Shown piece after piece: positions 59,241 to 64,000 of a stretch of 64,000 bases of DNA (positions are counted from its first letter, which is position 1; the number at the start of each line of letters is the position of its first letter). Source of the stretch: Dyadobacter jiangsuensis (GTDB lineage: Bacteria; Bacteroidota; Bacteroidia; Cytophagales; Spirosomataceae); assembly GCF_003014695.1 (NCBI RefSeq), contig NZ_PYAS01000012.1, positions 1 through 64,000 of the forward strand, given 5' to 3'. The position numbers and the translations under genes are program-made. A model generated the notes under the pieces. That model was not told the DNA's origin. It did no database searches and saw only the letters and a list, made by a program, of their open reading frames with translations.

Positions 59241-61664
59241 TTAATTATTTCTGCTCACGGTAATTACCGCCAATGTGAGTGTACTAACCATCGAAGCGAT
59301 GAAAGAGAACAATGCAATACGCTCGCCAGGTGTTTTCTGACGATCCGGCTCGGCTACTTTCACAGGCACCGTCACAACGGCACCCGGTTCGACTTTGGGA
59401 TAAGACCTGAAGAACAGGAAATTCTTCGTTCTGTGCGTCCGACCGTTGGGGTATGACACGTACACGCGTTTCTTCCAACCTTGCTCAGTATAGCCGCCGG
59501 CTTGCGAGATATAGTCGTCGTAGCTGAACTTGGCATCGAAATTCATGACCGACGGATTATGTACCCCGCCCTGAATCCGTACTGTTTCGAGTCGTCTTGG
59601 TATCACCAGCGTATCGCCGTGCATCAGTAACAGGTTAGATGGAAGCGAAGGCTTGTTGACAATCGCTTCAATATCGACGGCAATCAGCTCCTGCCCCCGG
59701 TAGAAACGAGCACCCGGGAGGTACGCCTCGGACCGCAGCCCGCCTACCTTGTTGAACAAGTCGGAAATCCGTTCGAAATTATTGATAATAGTGTAGTTAC
59801 CCGGATAGCGCACTTCCCCAATAATGGTTACCGATTTCTGGGCCTCGTAACGCGGCGACTTGCGTACCACGATGATGTCCTGCGGTTGCAACTTAAATTT
59901 CTGGTCGTCGGGGTTGAGTACCAGGTTATCGGCCACGTCTATCGAGAAGATACGGACGTTTTGCGAAGAAGGCAGGTCGAGCGTATCGTTTTTCACACGA
60001 CGCGATACCTCAATGCGATAGGGGATACCACCTTCGGTATAGCCGCCGGCCTGGAAGATAAGGTCGGCGATGGTAATGTCTTTGTAATAATAATAGTTGC
60101 CCGGGTTGATCACCGATCCTGAAATAGTCAGGAATGTGAATTCTTTCAGGTCTTCCACTGATTTGATCGTCAGGATATCGCCAGCGAGCAACGGAATATC
60201 CGCAATTTCACCATTCACAAGCTTGCGAAGGTCAATCGCTACAATGCCTGTCTGAGTTTCGCCACTCGATCTTTCGAGAATGGCGCGGTTGAGGAAAGCA
60301 CGCGGGCTAAGTCCTTGCGCCATCTGAATCAGTTTCAGAACAGAATTACAACGTTCTTCCAATGCATACGGGCCCGGTAATGTTACAGCACCACGTATCT
60401 CGACCTGGTTAGCTACGACATCGAGTATCCGTTTTACATTAAAAATATCCCCGTTTTTGGGAGTGAAAGCTTCAATCTGAACCGAATCGACGCTACCAAT
60501 CATGTAATTGGTGCCGGTGTTGCGTTGGTAAGTGAATGTCTTCGTGTAAGCTTCCGGTGTAAAACCTCCTGCATAACGAATGATGTTTCCAAGGGTTTCG
60601 CCCTGTTTAGCTTCGAAAATACCGGGACGTTTTAGCTCGCCATTCAGTTCTATTCTTGTTTCAAACGGCCTGATGAGGATGATATCCTGATCTTGCAGAG
60701 CAATGTTATCGCGTAGATCGGCATCCACCAGGAACTTGTATAAGTCGATTTTGCGGATCACCTTGTTGTTCCTGATGACCTCAATATTACGGTAGGAGCC
60801 GTTCAGACTTGGACCGCCGGATATGGAAAGCGCATTAAATGCAGTCGCGAGCGATGAAACGGTGTAAGTACCCGGACGTGCCGCTTCGCCTGTGATCATC
60901 ACATGTATGCTGCGTACATTACCGAGTGTAATAGAGGAATAGGTTCCTGAGCCGGGGCGGTTGAGTGTCGAATAAGCCTGGCGCAAGCGGTTGACAATGC
61001 GTTCACTGGCTTGTTCGATGGTCAGTCCATTGATATACACAGGAGCCAGGTTGAGCATTTTCACCGTTCCTTCCGGGCTGATCTTCATGCGGAAGTTATC
61101 CACTGCATTTCCGTAGATATCCACAACGATTTCATCTTCCGGGCCAAGAATATAGTTTCGTGGCGTAGCAATGCGGAGGTTGGGCTCGAATGTGGAAGTG
61201 GTACGGGCAAAGAAAGCGGAGCCAAAAGTGCGACTCAGGCGTCTGTTCCTTGCATTTCTTGCATTGGTGGAGTCCCGCTCGTTGTTTGTCTCGTCTTCAA
61301 GCTGATCGGCATCGTCCTGATCCCGCGTTTCGTCGAGCTGATCCCTGTTAGGGTCGTTGGTTTGCCTGTCATTGGGCCGTTGTTGCAGCCGCTTGCGCAT
61401 GGCAGATATCTGATCCAAAGTATAACCCCTTTGCAATGCAGCTCTTTCGATATCCATATCCGACATTCCAGCCGACTTAGCCTGGTTATAAAAGTCGACG
61501 GCCTGTTGGTTGGTCACCTGAGAAGGATCGACTTTAGACTGTGTCGGGTCTGTCGGAAGCTGGGGAGATGTATTGTTTTGAGCAAAAACCCCGATGTTGG
61601 TCAGAAGGAGCAGCAACAATAGGGTATTCCTGAAATAGGATCTTACAAAGGATTGATAATGCAT
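59241..61664 (-). CDS. SLBB-domain polysaccharide export outer-membrane protein (Wza-like)
   Basis: An 807-aa secreted protein. A signal peptide (about 1-28) is followed by a Gln/Asn/Asp-rich linker (about 29-140), then the Poly_export domain with GPEDEIVVDIYGNA, and several SLBB beta-grasp repeats to about 750 (VMITGEAARPGTYTV, IELNGELKRPGIFE, VEIRGAVTLPGPYAL, LTISGSVINPGNYYY, VTIIGEVRYPGNYTI, five repeats). A C-terminal membrane segment (about 780-800) is present. It forms the outer-membrane export channel. ATG 61664 is used because a promoter box at 61742-61749 fits it and the upstream codons lack signal-peptide character. Confidence 0.91.
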   Translation of the reverse strand: MHYQSFVRSYFRNTLLLLLLLTNIGVFAQNNTSPQLPTDPTQSKVDPSQVTNQQAVDFYNQAKSAGMSDMDIERAALQRGYTLDQISAMRKRLQQRPNDRQTNDPNRDQLDETRDQDDADQLEDETNNERDSTNARNARNRRLSRTFGSAFFARTTSTFEPNLRIATPRNYILGPEDEIVVDIYGNAVDNFRMKISPEGTVKMLNLAPVYINGLTIEQASERIVNRLRQAYSTLNRPGSGTYSSITLGNVRSIHVMITGEAARPGTYTVSSLATAFNALSISGGPSLNGSYRNIEVIRNNKVIRKIDLYKFLVDADLRDNIALQDQDIILIRPFETRIELNGELKRPGIFEAKQGETLGNIIRYAGGFTPEAYTKTFTYQRNTGTNYMIGSVDSVQIEAFTPKNGDIFNVKRILDVVANQVEIRGAVTLPGPYALEERCNSVLKLIQMAQGLSPRAFLNRAILERSSGETQTGIVAIDLRKLVNGEIADIPLLAGDILTIKSVEDLKEFTFLTISGSVINPGNYYYYKDITIADLIFQAGGYTEGGIPYRIEVSRRVKNDTLDLPSSQNVRIFSIDVADNLVLNPDDQKFKLQPQDIIVVRKSPRYEAQKSVTIIGEVRYPGNYTIINNFERISDLFNKVGGLRSEAYLPGARFYRGQELIAVDIEAIVNKPSLPSNLLLMHGDTLVIPRRLETVRIQGGVHNPSVMNFDAKFSYDDYISQAGGYTEQGWKKRVYVSYPNGRTHRTKNFLFFRSYPKVEPGAVVTVPVKVAEPDRQKTPGERIALFSFIASMVSTLTLAVITVSRNN

Positions 61665-61741
61665 GCAGTGTAGTTTAATTACAATCAGGACCAATCCGTT
61701 TCCGGATGGTCCTGTGGTTAAATTTAAATTATGCCCGGGGG

Positions 61742-61749
61742 CAAATCTA
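61742..61749 (-). promoter_or_regulatory. -7 element of the exopolysaccharide operon
   Basis: The minus strand reads TAGATTTG, matching TAnnTTTG; no TTTG lies 20 bases upstream. Transcription would start near 61735 and leave a leader of about 70 bases before the SLBB gene. Confidence 0.45.
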
Positions 61750-61797
61750 CAAAATCTTACTTTATTTAAATTATCTGTCAGATCTATCTCATTTTGA

Positions 61798-63567
61798 TCA
61801 CGAATTCAGGCCTTCCACGCGGATTGCCAGCTCTTTAAGCTGCCCGTCCGAGATTGTCGAAGGAGAATCGATCATCACGTCGCGCCCGGAGTTGTTCTTC
61901 GGGAATGCGATGAAATCCCGGATAGAATCCGCGCCGCCGAAAATAGAACAAAGTCTGTCGAAACCAAATGCAATACCGGCATGAGGAGGGGCACCGAATT
62001 CAAATGCATTCATCAGGAAGCCAAATTGTTCCTGCGCTTCTTCGGCCGAGAACCCGAGGATCTCGAACATTTTCCGTTGAAGCTCTTTTTCGAAGATCCG
62101 TACTGAACCTCCGCCCACTTCAACGCCGTTGATCACCATATCGTATGCATTAGCACGTACCAGGCCCAGATTTTTATCCAGCAGTTCGATATCCTCCGGT
62201 TTCGGGCTGGTGAACGGGTGGTGCATGGCAAACCAACGGTTTTCTTCTTCACCGAACTCCAGAAGCGGGAAGTCGATCACCCACAATGCGCGGTATTCAT
62301 CAGGGTTACGCAACCCCAGGCGTGAACCTATTTCGAGGCGTAACTCATTCAGCTGCTTACGCGTTTTGTCGCCCTGGCCCGACAGGATCAGCAAAAGATC
62401 TCCTGGCTTTGCATCGAACGCTTCCACCCATTTTTTAAGCTCCTCTTCGGTATAAAATTTGTCAACGGACGATTTGATTGATCCATCGGGATTGTAACGA
62501 ACATACACCAGGCCTTTCGCTCCAATTTGCGGGCGTTTAATCCAGTCGGTCAGTTCGTCGACTTGCTTTCTTGTGTAAGCCGCGCAGCCGGTGGCATTGA
62601 TACCCACCACAAGGCCTGCGTCGTCGAATACTCCGAAACCCTTGCCGGAAGTAAGGTCACGGTCTTCGCCTTTCAGTTCTACGAATTGCATATCGAAGCG
62701 GATATCCGGTTTATCCGAGCCGTACAGACGCATGGCATCTGCATAAGTCATACGCGGAACTTCGGGCAAGTCGATATTTTTCACTTTCGCGAAAAGTTCG
62801 CGGATCATGCCTTCGAATGTATTCAGCACGTCTTCCTGCGTCACAAACGACATTTCGCAGTCGATTTGCGTAAACTCCGGCTGACGGTCGGCACGAAGAT
62901 CTTCGTCGCGGAAACACTTCACAATCTGATAGTAACGGTCGAAACCGGCTACCATCAACAGCTGCTTGAACGTCTGAGGGGATTGTGGTAATGCATAAAA
63001 CTCACCCGGATTCATGCGGCTTGGCACCACAAAATCGCGGGCGCCTTCCGGTGTGGATTTGATCAGTACCGGGGTCTCTACTTCAATGAAGTTCAGGTTA
63101 TCCAGGTAAGCACGGGTGTAACGCGCTACCTGATGGCGCAATTGCAGGTTTTGACGAACCGTATTTCTGCGAAGGTCGAGGTAGCGGTATTTCATCCTGA
63201 TATCATCACCGCCGTCGGTTTCGTCCTCGATCAGGAATGGAGGCAGCTTCGCGGGATTCAGAATGGAGAGTTCCGACACGCGGATCTCGATATCGCCGGT
63301 GGCGATCTTGTCGTTTTTCGACAGACGCTCGATTACCGCACCTTTGGCCGAAATCACGAATTCGCGACCCAGTGAGCGGGCAGTTTCCAACACATTTGCG
63401 GGGGTTTTACCCTCTTCGAACAGCAGCTGGGTGATGCCGTAACGGTCACGCAGATCGAGCCAGATCATGCCTCCCTTATCGCGGACGCGCTGAACCCAAC
63501 CACATAATACAACATCTTGATTTACATGTTCTAAGCTTAATTCCCCGCAGGTATGTGTACGTAACAT
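61798..63567 (-). CDS. aspS: Aspartyl-tRNA synthetase
   Basis: A 589-aa class II synthetase that charges tRNA-Asp. The OB-fold anticodon domain covers about 1-105, class II motif 2 is FRDEDLRADRQPEFTQID (near 215-232), the bacterial GAD insertion lies at about 290-410, and motif 3 is GIAFGFDRL near 540. Length is normal for bacterial enzymes. It is upstream of the exopolysaccharide run on the same strand, separated by about 130 bases with a new promoter box. Confidence 0.97.
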   Translation of the reverse strand: MLRTHTCGELSLEHVNQDVVLCGWVQRVRDKGGMIWLDLRDRYGITQLLFEEGKTPANVLETARSLGREFVISAKGAVIERLSKNDKIATGDIEIRVSELSILNPAKLPPFLIEDETDGGDDIRMKYRYLDLRRNTVRQNLQLRHQVARYTRAYLDNLNFIEVETPVLIKSTPEGARDFVVPSRMNPGEFYALPQSPQTFKQLLMVAGFDRYYQIVKCFRDEDLRADRQPEFTQIDCEMSFVTQEDVLNTFEGMIRELFAKVKNIDLPEVPRMTYADAMRLYGSDKPDIRFDMQFVELKGEDRDLTSGKGFGVFDDAGLVVGINATGCAAYTRKQVDELTDWIKRPQIGAKGLVYVRYNPDGSIKSSVDKFYTEEELKKWVEAFDAKPGDLLLILSGQGDKTRKQLNELRLEIGSRLGLRNPDEYRALWVIDFPLLEFGEEENRWFAMHHPFTSPKPEDIELLDKNLGLVRANAYDMVINGVEVGGGSVRIFEKELQRKMFEILGFSAEEAQEQFGFLMNAFEFGAPPHAGIAFGFDRLCSIFGGADSIRDFIAFPKNNSGRDVMIDSPSTISDGQLKELAIRVEGLNS

Positions 63568-63616
63568 ATAACTATTTTAATACTGATATAATGAAAGTCG
63601 CTGATAATAAATGCGG

Positions 63617-63624
63617 CAAAAGTA
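63617..63624 (-). promoter_or_regulatory. -7 element of the aspS promoter
   Basis: The minus strand reads TACTTTTG, matching TAnnTTTG; the -33 region is weak. The start would be near 63610, 43 bases before the aspS ATG. Confidence 0.45.
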
Positions 63625-63659
63625 CGTATTTTTAGCAAATCTAACATGAAGTGTTTTTT

Positions 63660-64000
63660 ATGAAAATATATGACGGCGTGAGCGGACGAGTGGGGCTGAT
63701 CCTATCTTCACTGGTATTTTGCGTAACCTGTTCATGCAGCGACCCCGAGCCTTCCCCTGGTGGAAACGGCTTGTCGGACCAGTTTGAAACGGCGCCCGAG
63801 CAGTTCCCGATTCCGGTCGGCATTATTGATGAAGCATCCGGTCTGGCAGCGAGTGCCACAATGCCCGGCTACTTGTGGACAATCCAGGATTCAGGTCAGC
63901 CGAACTCTTTGTACCTCATCAGCAAGGACGGTAAAAGCATTAAAGAATATAATGTACCCGGTAGCAACAACCACGACTGGGAGGAAGTGGCGGTAGGCCC
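63660..64000 (+). CDS. Lipoprotein of unknown function, 3' end outside the window
   Basis: The first 113 residues of a protein that runs off the window. A signal sequence (about 1-20) ends in a Cys-rich region VFCVTCSCSD with two or three possible lipobox cysteines. The mature part starts with a Pro/Gly linker and continues GIIDEASGLAAS, LWTIQDSGQPNSLYLI and NNHDWEEVAVGP; this DEASG...DWE pattern occurs in secreted propeller-like proteins of Bacteroidota and others (from memory). It is divergent from aspS. Function unknown. Confidence 0.78.
   Translation, partial: MKIYDGVSGRVGLILSSLVFCVTCSCSDPEPSPGGNGLSDQFETAPEQFPIPVGIIDEASGLAASATMPGYLWTIQDSGQPNSLYLISKDGKSIKEYNVPGSNNHDWEEVAVG

Noticed and set aside
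1..64000. CRISPR arrays, insertion sequences, prophage or rRNA
   Set aside because: No regularly spaced repeats, transposase, integrase, phage structural or rRNA sequence was seen.

Overview
The window looks like the chromosome of a gliding, Gram-negative Bacteroidota of the Cytophagales, probably a Dyadobacter-like genus (inferred; no database search was possible). The signs are a GldD gliding lipoprotein, a TonB receptor with a carboxypeptidase-like N-terminal domain, SLBB/Wzz/Wzi exopolysaccharide genes, and a recurring promoter form TTTG-N20-TAnnTTTG, which is the Bacteroidota primary-sigma consensus. I saw no insertion sequence, prophage, CRISPR array or rRNA.

Layout. 0.1-6.5 kb: a minus-strand run panD - flippase-like - rfaE2 - zinc peptidase, a secreted Gfo/Idh oxidoreductase, and panC divergent from a truncated starch-synthase-like gene. 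6.7-10.1 kb: glmS, gldD and an ImmA/IrrE-like protein without its metal motif. 10.1-14.0 kb: sugar-acid dehydratase plus SDR, then a secreted serine hydrolase. 14.0-18.1 kb: a metal-uptake island (MerC protein, Fur-family regulator, lipoprotein, TonB receptor) whose two minus-strand promoters carry matching TTGCAAC/GTTGCAA palindromes. 18.1-21.8 kb: a duplicated-fold membrane protein, a Tat-exported propeller protein, pfkB and an SDR lacking its catalytic Tyr. 21.9-26.4 kb: tig, clpP and clpX with an antisense XRE regulator between tig and clpP, and tRNA-Leu(UAG). 26.6-34.0 kb: a relA/spoT gene, fur, purA and a SNF2 helicase. 34.2-38.4 kb: a PEP-mutase-like enzyme, two AraC regulators and an FAD monooxygenase; three of these genes share one operator-like motif at exactly the same promoter position. 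38.4-45.4 kb: two tRNAs, TerC, a 1331-aa superfamily-1 helicase, a DUF1080 protein and a HIT protein.

45.4-61.7 kb is a co-directional exopolysaccharide locus on the minus strand: SLBB export channel, Wzz, Wzx flippase, five glycosyltransferases, a priming sugar transferase and three tandem Wzi-family outer-membrane proteins. I recognise no Wzy polymerase, ligase or tyrosine kinase. aspS and the start of a lipoprotein gene close the window.

The most notable points are the shared AraC-type promoters at 35.0-37.6 kb, the probable zinc regulon at 14.4-18.1 kb, the tandem Wzi triplet, and three proteins that keep an enzyme fold but lack key active-site residues (the GT5-like, ImmA-like and SDR-like proteins).
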